From NCBI GenBank assembly GCA_002748155.1, contig PDRO01000004.1, positions 1 through 64,000 of the forward strand: 64,000 nucleotides of DNA, given 5' to 3'. Source of the stretch: Actinomycetales bacterium (GTDB lineage Bacteria; Actinomycetota; Actinomycetes; Actinomycetales; Dermatophilaceae). Below, piece by piece: positions 39,271 through 48,300 of this stretch (position 1 is its first letter; every line of letters begins with the position of its first letter). The notes below the pieces were generated by a model. That model saw nothing but the letters and a program-made list of their open reading frames with translations, was not told the origin of the DNA and did no database searches. The position numbers and the translations under genes are program-made.

Positions 39271-39915
39271 CTAGCTCTCATCCGACGAACCGCGTCGACG
39301 TTTCTCCGGCGCTGCCGCTCGGCCGCCGCCGGGCTGCCAGAGCACGTCGCCGCCGGGCAAGTTGGCCACTCGAGCGAGCACGAACAGCAAGTCGGAGAGC
39401 CGGTTGACGTAGGTGGCGGTGAGCGGGTTAACCCCGCCAGTGCCACGTTCGTTGCCCGGCTGGTCGCCATAGGCCTCCAGCGCCGCCCAGATGGACCGTT
39501 CGGCCCGGCGCGCAACGGTCGTGGCGACGTGCAAGTATGCCGCGCCGGGGCTTCCGCCGGGCAAGATGAACGAGCGCAACGGCTCCAGCTCGGCCAGGTA
39601 GCGGTCGCAGTCGGCTTCGAGATCGGCAACCCACGGTTCCTGGACCCGCAGCGGCGGGTATTTGTAGCTCTCTTGCAGCGGGGTGCACAGATCTGCTCCG
39701 ACATCGAAGAGCTCGTTCTGGACGCGCAGCAGCGTTTCGCGGATGTCGTCGCGCAGGCCCCCGGCAGCAATGGCCACGCCCAGGAAGGTGTTGGTCTCGT
39801 TGGCATCGGCGTATGCCACGAGTCTCAGATCGGTCTTGGCCGTCCGGCTGAAGTCTCCGAGCGCCGTCGTGCCGTCGTCACCGGTGCGGGTGTAGATCTT
39901 CGTGAGGTTGACCAT
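39271..39915 (-). CDS. PduO-type cob(I)alamin adenosyltransferase
   Basis: 214 residues from ATG at 39915. Five-helix ATR fold: ATP-binding MVNLTKIYTRTGDDGTTALG, the RRAER motif and VNRLSDLLFVLAR. It transfers the adenosyl group of ATP to cob(I)alamin, giving adenosylcobalamin, the cofactor for methylmalonyl- and ethylmalonyl-CoA mutases. This fits the epimerase, MeaB and CCR genes 12-17 kb away. Confidence 0.93.
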   Translation of the reverse strand: MVNLTKIYTRTGDDGTTALGDFSRTAKTDLRLVAYADANETNTFLGVAIAAGGLRDDIRETLLRVQNELFDVGADLCTPLQESYKYPPLRVQEPWVADLEADCDRYLAELEPLRSFILPGGSPGAAYLHVATTVARRAERSIWAALEAYGDQPGNERGTGGVNPLTATYVNRLSDLLFVLARVANLPGGDVLWQPGGGRAAAPEKRRRGSSDES

Positions 39916-40001
39916 GAGGACAGCATTCCAGATCGCCCGGTCAGGGTGGCTTACCGATCGTCGCAACTCGGCCGACCGTGAACATGAACACCCAGGTCGA
40001 G

Positions 40002-40376
40002 TCAGGCTCCGTGGTGTTGGCGTGTCATGGCGTCGAGGTCGGGGATGTCGAACGACCAGACCTGTGAGTCCACGCCGACTTTAGGTGGCGCGGTGTCGCG
40101 GCCACGGGTCTGATCGGGCTTGCCGGGCGGGTCGCCGTGGGTGCCTCGATGGGCGTGGTGGAACGCGTCGCTGTCGACCCAGGCATCGAAGGCCGCGTCA
40201 TCGCGCCAACGCATCACGACGAGCCACACATTCCGGCCGTCGGTCGGCCGCAGCAGCTCGAATCCCTCGAAGCCGGCGACACCGTCGATGGCTTTCGCGC
40301 GGGCGGCGAATCGAACGGCGAGCTCGTCACCGCTGTCCTCGGGGACGGTGATCGCGTTGATCTTCACCACGCTCAT
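40002..40376 (-). CDS. IsdG/MhuD-like heme-degrading monooxygenase
   Basis: 124 residues. Dimeric alpha-beta barrel monooxygenase: starts MSVVKINAITVP with Asn7, has GFEGFELLRP, RWRDDAAFDAW with the conserved Trp, and SDAFHHAH, where the last His corresponds to the proximal heme ligand of IsdG. These are the residues needed for heme ring opening and iron release. A ~25-residue polar loop (THGDPPGKPDQTRGRD) precedes the last strand. Third gene of an apparent operon behind an HTH regulator and a paralogue. Confidence 0.8.
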   Translation of the reverse strand: MSVVKINAITVPEDSGDELAVRFAARAKAIDGVAGFEGFELLRPTDGRNVWLVVMRWRDDAAFDAWVDSDAFHHAHRGTHGDPPGKPDQTRGRDTAPPKVGVDSQVWSFDIPDLDAMTRQHHGA

Positions 40377-40427
40377 CGGTTGGCATTCCTCTCATCGTCG
40401 TCGGGCCCATGGGCTCGGTTGGTCAGG

Positions 40428-40745
40428 TCACTGAGCCGGTTCCTGGGACTCGACGGGTGTTGCGGTCTCCATGACGTCGAAAGACCACAGCTCCCAGCTG
40501 TCGGCGTAGGTGATGGTAGCCGGGTCACGCTGAGGGCGCCCTGCATACCAATTCTCGTAGGCGGCGTCGTCGCGCCACTGCGTGACGACGAGCCACGTGC
40601 GGCGCTCGTCGTTCGGGCGAAGCACTTGGAATCCCTCGAAGCCGTCCATCTGCTCGATCCGGTGCGGGCGGGTCGAGAAGCGCTGGAGGAATTCTCCGTC
40701 CTGGCCCTCGGCGATCTGCATGACGTTGATCTTGACGATGCTCAT
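40428..40745 (-). CDS. IsdG-like paralogue lacking the heme-ligand histidine
   Basis: 105 residues, clearly paralogous to the next gene (MSIVKINVMQIA with Asn7, GFEGFQVLRP, QWRDDAAYENW). Asn and Trp are kept, but the segment that should carry the proximal His is replaced by YAGRPQRDPATITYADS with no histidine. Heme oxygenase activity is therefore doubtful; it may bind another ligand or pair with its paralogue. ATG overlaps the regulator stop (ATGA). Confidence 0.75.
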   Translation of the reverse strand: MSIVKINVMQIAEGQDGEFLQRFSTRPHRIEQMDGFEGFQVLRPNDERRTWLVVTQWRDDAAYENWYAGRPQRDPATITYADSWELWSFDVMETATPVESQEPAQ

Positions 40746-41458
40746 GACGCTCCTTGTGGCGGTCTATTCACTTCGTGGCTCTTGCCGGATGTCGGGTCGG
40801 GTGCGGACTCAATGGTGGTGCCCGGGCTGAGGGTGACCACGCAGCGGTCGGGTTGCTCGAACGGTCGTAGCTCGTGGCGGGCCGTAGGCGTGTCGCTGGC
40901 CGCGATCAAGCCACTGAGCATGCCATCGTGCAGCGCACAGATGATTTCGCCGTACTGATCGAAGAGCTCTATGAACGGGCACTGCCACAGGGATATCTCG
41001 GCCTGATCACCGCGCAGATCCAGGATGGGCTCGAAAGAGTGCTCCGCCAGGAATCCGTTGAGGGCCACGGCCACGGCCGCAACCGGCGAGTCCGACGCCG
41101 TGGGGGCGGCTCGGGTGTGGGGGAGTTGATCCAATCCCCAACGACGGCTGATGGCGACGGCTTCTTGGGCACCGTCGGGTCGCTGCTGCAAGCTGGCGGC
41201 CAATATCTCGGCGAGCAGTCGGTATTCAGTCGGCCCTCGAGAGTCTCTACCGCCGATCACTCGGTAGGTCATCGGAGGTCTACCCCGAGATCCAGTGACG
41301 CCGACCTCCCGCCGCAGCAGGCCTTGACGGGCGAGCGCTTCGAGGTGTCGCCGGGCCGTCTCGACGGGCCACTCCAGCTCGCGGGCCACTTGGTGGACGC
41401 TCATCGCCGCACCATGACGGCGCAGTAGCTGCCGGACCGCGGTGCGTCGGCTTCCCAC
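40742..41458 (-). CDS. SufR-like HTH regulator with conserved cysteines
   Basis: 238 residues from GTG at 41458, seven bases after TATATT, so probably leaderless. N-terminal winged helix (SRRTAVRQLLRRHGAAMSVH, ARELEWPVETARRHLEALARQGLLRR, with the wing GSRGRPPMTYRV). The C-terminal domain has CPFIELFDQYGEIICALHDGMLSGL and RCVV: three cysteines in the places where SufR-type regulators ligate an Fe-S cluster. It leads an operon with two IsdG-like proteins and is divergent from a methyltransferase. A redox, NO or iron signal is inferred, not shown. Confidence 0.75.
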   Translation of the reverse strand: MGSRRTAVRQLLRRHGAAMSVHQVARELEWPVETARRHLEALARQGLLRREVGVTGSRGRPPMTYRVIGGRDSRGPTEYRLLAEILAASLQQRPDGAQEAVAISRRWGLDQLPHTRAAPTASDSPVAAVAVALNGFLAEHSFEPILDLRGDQAEISLWQCPFIELFDQYGEIICALHDGMLSGLIAASDTPTARHELRPFEQPDRCVVTLSPGTTIESAPDPTSGKSHEVNRPPQGAS

Positions 41459-41527
41459 CCCAATCAATATACACAGAAACGTGGGGTAAAATATCGATGT
41501 TCGTTCGCCGATTCCGAAGGAAACCAT
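41459..41527. promoter_or_regulatory. Divergent promoter region of regulator and methyltransferase
   Basis: AT-rich 69 bp. Minus strand: TATATT (plus 41466-41471) seven bases before the regulator GTG. Plus strand: TAAAAT (41487-41492) and GAAGGA (41515-41520) before the methyltransferase ATG. The two -10 elements are only 15 bp apart, so one bound regulator could control both. No clean operator palindrome was found. Confidence 0.55.
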
Positions 41528-42316
41528 ATGACCGCCAGCAGTGGACATGAGCGCAGCCCGGAGAAGATGCAGGGGCACTGGCTCCTCGCGAGTCTGGGCA
41601 AGCGGGTCCTGCGGCCAGGTGGTGCGGCGCTGTCGGCGTGGCTCGTGGAGCGCGCCGATCCGGCGGGCAAAGACGTCGTCGAGCTCGCGCCCGGGCTCGG
41701 TCACACCGCCGCAGTCATCGCGTCTCGGGGTCCGGCGAGTTACGTGGGCGTCGATCGTGATCCCGAGGCCTTGCGACGGGCTCGCGACGTGTTGGGTGAC
41801 CGGGGCATCTTCGTCGAGGGGGATGCGGCAGCCACCGGTCGCGACGACCAGAGCGCCGATCTGGTCCTGGGCGAGGCGATGCTGACCATGCAGAACGAGA
41901 AGAACAAGCAAGCCGTCGTCGCGGAGGCATTCCGCGTCCTACGACCCGGCGGGACCTACGCCATCCACGAACTGGCGATGACACCCGACGAAGTCGCCGA
42001 CGACATCAAGACAACCGTTCGCACCGAACTCGCCCGGGCGATCAAGGTGAACGCTCGCCCGTTGACCCCCGCCGAATGGGGCGAGTTGCTGCGCGGTGAA
42101 GGCTTCGAGGTGCTGGAGACCAAGACGGCGCCGATGGCCTTGCTGGAGCCCAAGCGGATCATCGCCGACGAAGGTCTGCGCGGCGCGGCGCGATTCTTCT
42201 TCAATGTGCTCCGGCGCCCGGATGCCCGGCGGCGCGTGCTGCGGATGCGTTCCGTCTTCCGGGCCAATCGTGACTCGCTTGCCGGAATCGCCGTCGTCGC
42301 CCGTCGACCCGGGTAG
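41528..42316 (+). CDS. Class I SAM-dependent methyltransferase
   Basis: 262 residues. SAM site DVVELAPGLGHTAAVIASRG with VGVDRDPEAL, a catalytic-region motif LGEAMLTMQNEKNKQ and FRVLRPGGTYAIHELAM. The target is unknown. GAAGGA lies seven bases before the ATG. Divergent from the Cys-containing HTH regulator, with a shared 69 bp promoter region, so co-regulation is likely. Confidence 0.85.
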   Translation: MTASSGHERSPEKMQGHWLLASLGKRVLRPGGAALSAWLVERADPAGKDVVELAPGLGHTAAVIASRGPASYVGVDRDPEALRRARDVLGDRGIFVEGDAAATGRDDQSADLVLGEAMLTMQNEKNKQAVVAEAFRVLRPGGTYAIHELAMTPDEVADDIKTTVRTELARAIKVNARPLTPAEWGELLRGEGFEVLETKTAPMALLEPKRIIADEGLRGAARFFFNVLRRPDARRRVLRMRSVFRANRDSLAGIAVVARRPG

Positions 42317-42366
42317 GTCAGCCAGTCAACCGAGCCGCCGAGGTAGGAACAGGTAGGAAACCCGGC

Positions 42367-43062
42367 TCAGAAGAGCCGTGACTCGGCGTCGTCGACCCCG
42401 CGGAGCGCGTCGTAGTCGAGCACGACGCAGCGGATGCCGCGATCCTCAGCGAGCACTCGGGCCTGGGGTTTGATCTCTTGTGCGGCGAGAACTCCCGACA
42501 CGGGTCGCAACAGCGGGTCACGGTTGAGCAGCTCGAGATAGCGGGTGAGCTGCTCGACCCCGTCGATCTCGCCGCGGCGTTTGATCTCGATCGCCACGTG
42601 GGTCCGGTCGCCGTCGCGGGCCAGGATGTCGACCGGGCCGATGGCGGTCGGATGCTCGCGGCGGACCAGGCTCCACCCCTCGCCGAGGGTGTCGATGTGC
42701 TGGGCGAGCAGGGCCTGTAGATGGGCCTCGACACCCTCCTTGACCAGGCCCGGGTCGGCACCCAGCTCGTGTGAGCTGTCGTGCAACACCTCGTGGATGC
42801 GGACCCGCAAGGCATCACCGGTCTTGGTATGCCGCACCTCCCAGACCGTGACGACCCCGGCATCGGCCTCGTCTGTCGCCGGATCGACCTCGCGCAGGGC
42901 ACAGGGCGCGGACATCCAGTTCAGCGGTTTGTAGGAGCCGCCGTCACTGTGCACGAGCACGGAGCCGTCCGCTTTGACCAACAGCAGCCGGGTAGCCAAC
43001 GGCAGGTGGGCCTGCAAACGACCCTCGTAGTCGACCGAGCAACGGGCGATGACCAGGCGCAC
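42367..43062 (-). CDS. nucS: Mismatch-specific endonuclease NucS
   Basis: 231 residues. N-terminal DNA-binding domain ([16 protein letters not shown]..., [11 protein letters not shown]) and C-terminal RecB-like nuclease with [23 protein letters not shown] (D, E, K catalytic set) and QLTRYLELL. The last residues SRLF resemble the beta-clamp-binding peptide of the family. NucS provides the non-canonical mismatch repair of actinobacteria, which lack MutS/MutL. TAAGGT six bases before the GTG indicates a leaderless mRNA. Confidence 0.95.
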   Translation of the reverse strand: MRLVIARCSVDYEGRLQAHLPLATRLLLVKADGSVLVHSDGGSYKPLNWMSAPCALREVDPATDEADAGVVTVWEVRHTKTGDALRVRIHEVLHDSSHELGADPGLVKEGVEAHLQALLAQHIDTLGEGWSLVRREHPTAIGPVDILARDGDRTHVAIEIKRRGEIDGVEQLTRYLELLNRDPLLRPVSGVLAAQEIKPQARVLAEDRGIRCVVLDYDALRGVDDAESRLF

Positions 43063-43074
43063 CCGGCCACCTTA
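43063..43074 (-). promoter_or_regulatory. Leaderless -10 element for nucS
   Basis: Minus-strand TAAGGT (plus 43069-43074) followed after six bases by the GTG start at 43062. No Shine-Dalgarno sequence. Confidence 0.5.
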
Positions 43075-43154
43075 GTCACGTCGACCACGTGGTGTGATCA
43101 CTGTCGCTTCCGCTGCTCTAGAGGGTCGTCGCTTCCCTCTGCCAGACTCCGGGG

Positions 43155-44930
43155 ATGGCACGCGAATTCAGCACAGTTGGCATTGTCGGTCTGGGCACCA
43201 TGGGTGCCGGCATCGTAGAGGTTTTCGCCCGCAACGGCATCGATGTCGTCGCCGTCGAGGTCAACGAACAGGCTCTGGACCGGGGCAAGGGCGTCCTTGC
43301 CAACTCCATCACGCGAGCGGTCAGTCGCGAGAAGATGACCCAGGACGAGGCTGACGCCCTGCACGGGCGGATCACCTACACCATCGACCTGGCGGACCTG
43401 GCCCACTGCCAGCTCGTCGTCGAGGCCGTCCCCGAGAATCTCGAGATGAAGAAGCAGATCTTCGCGACGGTGGACGAGATCGTCGCCGACGATGCGATCC
43501 TCGCGACGAACACCTCCTCGCTGTCGGTCACCGAGCTCGCGGTCGGCACGAAGCACTCCAAGCGCTTCGTCGGGATGCACTTCTTCAACCCGGCGACGGT
43601 CATGCAGTTCGTCGAGGTCATCCGCACGGTGATCACCGACGACGAGGTCTTCCAGGACGTCAAGGACTTGGCCGAGCGGCTCGGCAAGAAGCCGGTCGTG
43701 GTCGGCGACAAGGCCGGCTTCATCGCCAACGCACTGCTCTTCGGCTACCTCAACCATGCGGTGTCGATGTACGAGCACAAGTACGCCACTCGTGAAGACC
43801 TCGACGCAGCGATGAAGTTTGGCTGCGGCCTGCCCATGGGTCCGCTGGCGCTCATGGATCTCATCGGCCTGGACACGGCATACGAAGTCCTCGACACGAT
43901 GTACCACGAAGACCGCGACCCGCTGCATGCGCCCAGCCCCATCATCAAGCAGATGGTGAGCGCCGGACTCATGGGCCGGAAGACCGGTCGTGGGTTCTAC
44001 TCGTATGCCGGGGTCGGCAGTTCCGAGGTCGTCGCCGACAGGCTCACCCCGGTCGACGACTACGCCGAGGACGCCGGGCTGGCCGCGATCGCCAAGGTCG
44101 GTGTCGTCGGTTCGGGCACGATGGCCACCGGGATCATCGAGGTCTTCGCCAAGGCCGGCTACGAGGTCACCTTCGTCGCTCGTGGGCAGGAGAAGGTCGA
44201 TGGCGTCATGGCCGCGATCAAGAAGGGCCAGGCACGGATGATCGACCGTGGCCGGATGACCCAGGAAGCTGCCGACGAGATCAATGCTCGGCTCACCGGG
44301 TCGACACGTCGCGAGGACCTCAAAGACGTCGACATCGTCGTCGAAGCGATCGCTGAGGATCTGGAGATCAAGCAGGAGCTCTTCCGCGACCTGGATCGCA
44401 TCTGCAAGCCGGGTGCCATCCTGGCCACGACCACCTCCTCGCTGCCGATCATCATGTGTGCCAACGTGACCAGCCGTCCGGGCGATGTCATCGGAATGCA
44501 CTTCTTCAACCCGGCCCAGGTAATGAAGCTCGTCGAGGTGGTCTCGACGGTCGCCACCGACCCGAAGATCAACCACACGACGGTCGCGTTGACCCGCAAG
44601 ATCGGCAAGGTCCCGGTGCAGTGCGGCGACCGCTCGGGGTTCATCGTCAACGCACTGTTGTTCCCCTACCTCAACGACGCGATCAAGATGCTCGAGGCGC
44701 ACTACGCCACAGCCGACGACATCGACACCGCGATGAAGACCGGCTGCGGCTACCCGATGGGGCCCTTCGAATTGCTCGACGTTGTCGGACTCGACGTGTC
44801 GCTGGCCATCCAGCGCGAGCTGTTCAAGGAGCTGCGCGAGCCCGGCTTTGCACCGGCTCCATTGCTCGAGCACATGGTCACGGCGGGCTACCTCGGCCGG
44901 AAGACCAAGCACGGGTTCCGCACTTACTGA
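43155..44930 (+). CDS. Double-module 3-hydroxyacyl-CoA dehydrogenase
   Basis: 591 residues made of two complete HCDH modules in tandem (about 1-290 and 312-591). Each has an NAD(P)-binding Rossmann motif (GIVGLGTMGAGI; GVVGSGTMATGI), a catalytic MHFFNP with the essential His, and the C-terminal helical domain (CGLPMGPLALMDLIGLD; CGYPMGPFELLDVVGLD). Both modules keep their key residues, so the chain may act as an internal dimer. No enoyl-CoA hydratase domain. It could supply (S)-3-hydroxybutyryl-CoA chemistry to fatty acid or ethylmalonyl-CoA metabolism. Confidence 0.92.
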   Translation: MAREFSTVGIVGLGTMGAGIVEVFARNGIDVVAVEVNEQALDRGKGVLANSITRAVSREKMTQDEADALHGRITYTIDLADLAHCQLVVEAVPENLEMKKQIFATVDEIVADDAILATNTSSLSVTELAVGTKHSKRFVGMHFFNPATVMQFVEVIRTVITDDEVFQDVKDLAERLGKKPVVVGDKAGFIANALLFGYLNHAVSMYEHKYATREDLDAAMKFGCGLPMGPLALMDLIGLDTAYEVLDTMYHEDRDPLHAPSPIIKQMVSAGLMGRKTGRGFYSYAGVGSSEVVADRLTPVDDYAEDAGLAAIAKVGVVGSGTMATGIIEVFAKAGYEVTFVARGQEKVDGVMAAIKKGQARMIDRGRMTQEAADEINARLTGSTRREDLKDVDIVVEAIAEDLEIKQELFRDLDRICKPGAILATTTSSLPIIMCANVTSRPGDVIGMHFFNPAQVMKLVEVVSTVATDPKINHTTVALTRKIGKVPVQCGDRSGFIVNALLFPYLNDAIKMLEAHYATADDIDTAMKTGCGYPMGPFELLDVVGLDVSLAIQRELFKELREPGFAPAPLLEHMVTAGYLGRKTKHGFRTY

Positions 44931-44974
44931 TTCTGCTGAACTGGTCCGGCAGGCGGCCAGGGCAGCGGTTTGCT

Positions 44975-45078
44975 CTGCCGTAGGTGTTCTGCTTAACGGG
45001 TGCGGTTGACAAGGAGACGCAGTGGTCAAGCCACTGATGATCCTGCCGTAGGTGCTCTGCTTAACGGGTACGGTTGAC
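44975..45078. repeat. 36 bp direct repeats, period 68
   Basis: 44975-45010 and 45043-45078 differ at two positions: CTGCCGTAGGTG, then T or C, TCTGCTTAACGGGT, then G or A, CGGTTGAC. The spacer contains AGTGG-TCAAG-CCACT. Origin unknown. Confidence 0.88.
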
Positions 45079-45154
45079 CTCGACCACCGTGACACTCATC
45101 GCGTCACTGCGGTGCTGATCTGCATTCCTTAGCTGGGCGTGCCCTCGATCCCGA

Positions 45155-45171
45155 CCGCGGACAGTCCGCGG
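45155..45171. terminator. Hairpin, possible terminator
   Basis: CCGCGGA (45155-45161) and TCCGCGG (45165-45171) around a CAG loop. No T-run. It may insulate the exporter from the dehydrogenase gene. Confidence 0.35.
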
Positions 45172-45293
45172 ACTCGATGTCGATGGTCAGTCTTCAAGCC
45201 TCCATGGTCGGAAGACCTCCTTCCCCGCCCTCGTCGCGAGGTGCCGGCCCGCTGGGCCCCCTTGCCACGCTCTCCGGTGAGGGTCCGCTGAGG

Positions 45294-45322
45294 TTGACAG
45301 GAGCCTGCCCGGAGGCTATCTA
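45294..45322 (+). promoter_or_regulatory. Promoter of the ABC exporter
   Basis: Consensus -35 TTGACA (45294-45299), 17 bp spacer, then TATCTA (45317-45322), a weak -10. The expected start point falls inside the iron box that follows. Confidence 0.5.
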
Positions 45323-45325
45323 GGG

Positions 45326-45344
45326 TCAGGTAAGGAGAGCCTAA
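45326..45344. promoter_or_regulatory. DtxR/IdeR-type iron box
   Basis: Read on the minus strand the 19-mer TTAGGCTCTCCTTACCTGA matches the palindromic DtxR/IdeR consensus TTAGGTTAGGCTAACCTAA at 13 positions, with both TTAGG and ACCT half sites present. It ends one base before the ATG and would cover the transcription start, so iron-loaded DtxR should repress. Confidence 0.65.
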
Positions 45345-45345
45345 C

Positions 45346-48300
45346 ATGCAGATGTCAGCTGACCAGCAATCCCGAACCGCCGGGGCACCGCCCGCCCGTT
45401 CCCCGTTCCACGGCGTGCAGGCGATCATCCTGCGGCGCAAGGCAGCCCTAGCCCTGAGCGCAGTCTTGGCGGTCGCCGGGGCATTGGCCGGTTTAGCCCC
45501 TTACGTCGTCGTCTACTTCCTTGCCCAAGAGCTATTTCTCTCCGAGCACCTCAACCGGGATCGTCTCTTGTACCTTGGGCTCTGGGCGGGGGTCGCAGTC
45601 GTCGCGAAGATTCTGTGCAGGACCCTGGCAGACACCGTCTCGCACCGCCGCCTACCGGATCCTCGCAGACCTGCGCCTGGCCCTGGCCGAACGTCTGTCA
45701 CGAATGCCACTGGGGCGTGTTCGGGCTCGCAGCGTCGGGCACCTACGAAAAGTACTGCAAGACGATGTCGAGCAACTCGAGTTAGGCCTGTCCCACGCCA
45801 TACCCGATCTCGCAGCAGCCATCGCCGTGCCGGTGGCCAGTTTGGTCGTGATGTTCGTGATCAACTGGCAGGTCGCGTTGGCAGCCCTTGCGGTGGTTGT
45901 CCTGGCGGTTGCATTCGTCGTGTGGGCAATCAGACGCACAGCGGGCCTGGCCGAACGCGAGTCTGATATCAAACAGCACCTGAATACATCGATCATCTCT
46001 TTCTTGCGCGGCATGAAGGTGATTCGAGGCTTTCTGCCTACGAAGGATAGCTTCACGGCAACCGACGCCGCCATCAATGCCAACGAACGAATAGAGAACG
46101 CCAAGATGCGCAAGGGCAAGTGGCAAGCCGTTGCTGCTTCAACCCTCACCACAAGCGCAGTCTCCCTAATTCTCCCCGTCGGTTTGTGGTGCGTGCACGT
46201 TGGTCACTTGACTCCCTCAGCGCTCGTCTTCTTCCTGCTCGTGGGAACTGGTTTCGCGCAGCCGCTCGTGTCGTTGATGACCAGCCTGGCGGTGTTGCAG
46301 TACCAAATCGAGGCCGGGTTGAAAAGCATATCCGAGATTCTGGACGAGCCGGACCTGGCAGTCCCCGGGCATCAAGAACAGCCTCAGGGTTTCGGGATCA
46401 TTATTCACGACGTGAGTTTCGCCTACGGTGATGGACCAGCCGTGCTCCACGGCGTAAATCTGAGCATCCCGGAGGGTGCCTCCCTGGCTCTGGTCGGGCC
46501 GTCAGGGGGCGGGAAATCAACTCTCCTCGGTCTGCTGGCTCGCTTCCATGATGTCAGCGACGGATTCGTGCAGTTGGGTGGCGTCGATCTGCGTAGCATG
46601 GATCCGGTCGCCCTGATGCAACAAGTCGCCTATGTGCAACAAGACGAGTATATCTTCGCAGACACGCTCTGGGAGAACATCAGGATGGCACGCCCGGACG
46701 CGACGACCGAGGAGATCACGTCGGCGGCTGAACGGGCAAGGGTGAGTGAGTTCGTCGACGAATTGGAGGATGGCTGGCACACAATGCTCCCTGCGGGGGG
46801 CGGACGATTGTCCGGCGGGCAGCGGCAGCGAATCTCCATAGCTCGCGCGATCCTGAAAGGGTCTTCAGTCATTTTGCTCGATGAGGCGACCGCCTTTCTT
46901 GACCCGGAAAGCGAAGTGGCCGTGACCAAAGCGCTGGCGGATCTCAGGCAAGGAAGGAGCATGATCACGGTTGCGCACCGCCTGGGCACGGTGATCGACT
47001 ATGACCAGATCGCTTTCTTGGAGAGCGGGCGGATAGTAGCAACCGGAACGCACGAGGAGCTGCTGCGGGAATGCACGGAATACGCCGACCTTTGGGCGTC
47101 TTTTCAGCAGGCGCGTGGATGGGAAATCAGGAGCGCCAAAGAAGGGCCTGGCAGGACGCAGCCGTCCTCGGTCGCCGTTGCATCACAGTGTGACGCCCCG
47201 ACGGCTCGAGAGGCGGCGCCGGTGGCCGGGTTAGCCGACTTGAAACCGATTCGGCAATGGCTCAGCTTGCTCGGTGATCAACGCAGGGTCTTTTGGCGCC
47301 GCGGGCTCGTGTGGATCATACTCGACGGCATTCTGACCAGCGCACCGACGGTGGTAACCCTCTTCGCGCTACTGGCAGTACTGTCCGGTCAGGTCGAGGC
47401 TGATGCCTGGTGGCGTTACGGCTTGATCTTGGCTGCGATCTTTGCCTTGCGCTGGTTGTTTGGCGTCGGACTTGCGACGGTGTGGTGGCCGATTACCACC
47501 AAAGTGGTCGCCAAGTTACGCCTATCCATTCTTGCTCATTTGCGAAGAATCCCGCTCGGAAGATACGATCAGCTCGATACCGGACGGACGGCTACTCTGG
47601 TGGTCGCCGATCTACCTCTGGTCGATTTCGTGAATCTCCCGGCCAAGGTGATCGTGAGCCTCATACAGCCTCCGCTAGCCGTGGCGATTCTGCTGATCCT
47701 CGACTGGAAGCTCGGGTTGGCGGCACTGGCGGGGCTGCCGGTCTTTTTCCTGCTTCTGTGGAGATCTGATCGGGCTCAAAGCGGCATCCTAGGAGAAGTG
47801 GCGCAGGCACGCAGCCGCGCCAGCAGTGAACTACTCGAGATGGTGCAGGGTACGGCCGTCCTGAGAGCTAACCCGAACGCCCCGCAAGCCAAGCGATACC
47901 GAGAATCGGTGGAGGCTCTGCGGCATACGAGCGTGGCTATGGCCTTGAATACGAGCCCTCTAAAGTCCTTTGCATCGGTTGCGTTGGAAATCGGATTCGC
48001 CTTCTTAGTCCTGATGGTCTGCCTCGGATCGCTTGAGGGGAATCTGCCGAAGGTGACCGCGCTAGTCTGCTTAGTCATCTCACTCAGCCTTTATCGACCG
48101 TACCAGGATTTGATGGAGCTTTCGTCCTATCGCCACTTGCAGGGTCACATAGTCGACCGTATTGCGCAGATCTGGGATATCGAGCCTCTGTCGGTGGGGA
48201 GCCGGGAAGCGCCCTCGAGAGACACGAGCGTTACTTTTAACGACGTCACGTTCGGTTACCGCGATGGGCGGAAGGTACTGCATGGTGTGAATTTTGTCGC

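Larger units (their letters stand above)
44931..45345. other. 415 bp intergenic region upstream of the ABC exporter
   Basis: No supported gene. It holds two 36 bp direct repeats (44975-45078), a 7 bp perfect hairpin (45155-45171), and near the end a promoter (45294-45322) and an iron box (45326-45344). Confidence 0.6.

Noticed and set aside
41459..41911. N-terminal extension of the HTH regulator frame
   Set aside because: It would run antisense through the methyltransferase gene; the GTG at 41458 with TATATT seven bases upstream explains the start.
45521..45649. Start of the second exporter frame at 45521 as a real N-terminus
   Set aside because: Its first ~43 residues are Ser/Arg-rich and unlike a membrane domain, while the frame from the ATG at 45346 gives a proper transporter N-terminus up to the frameshift.
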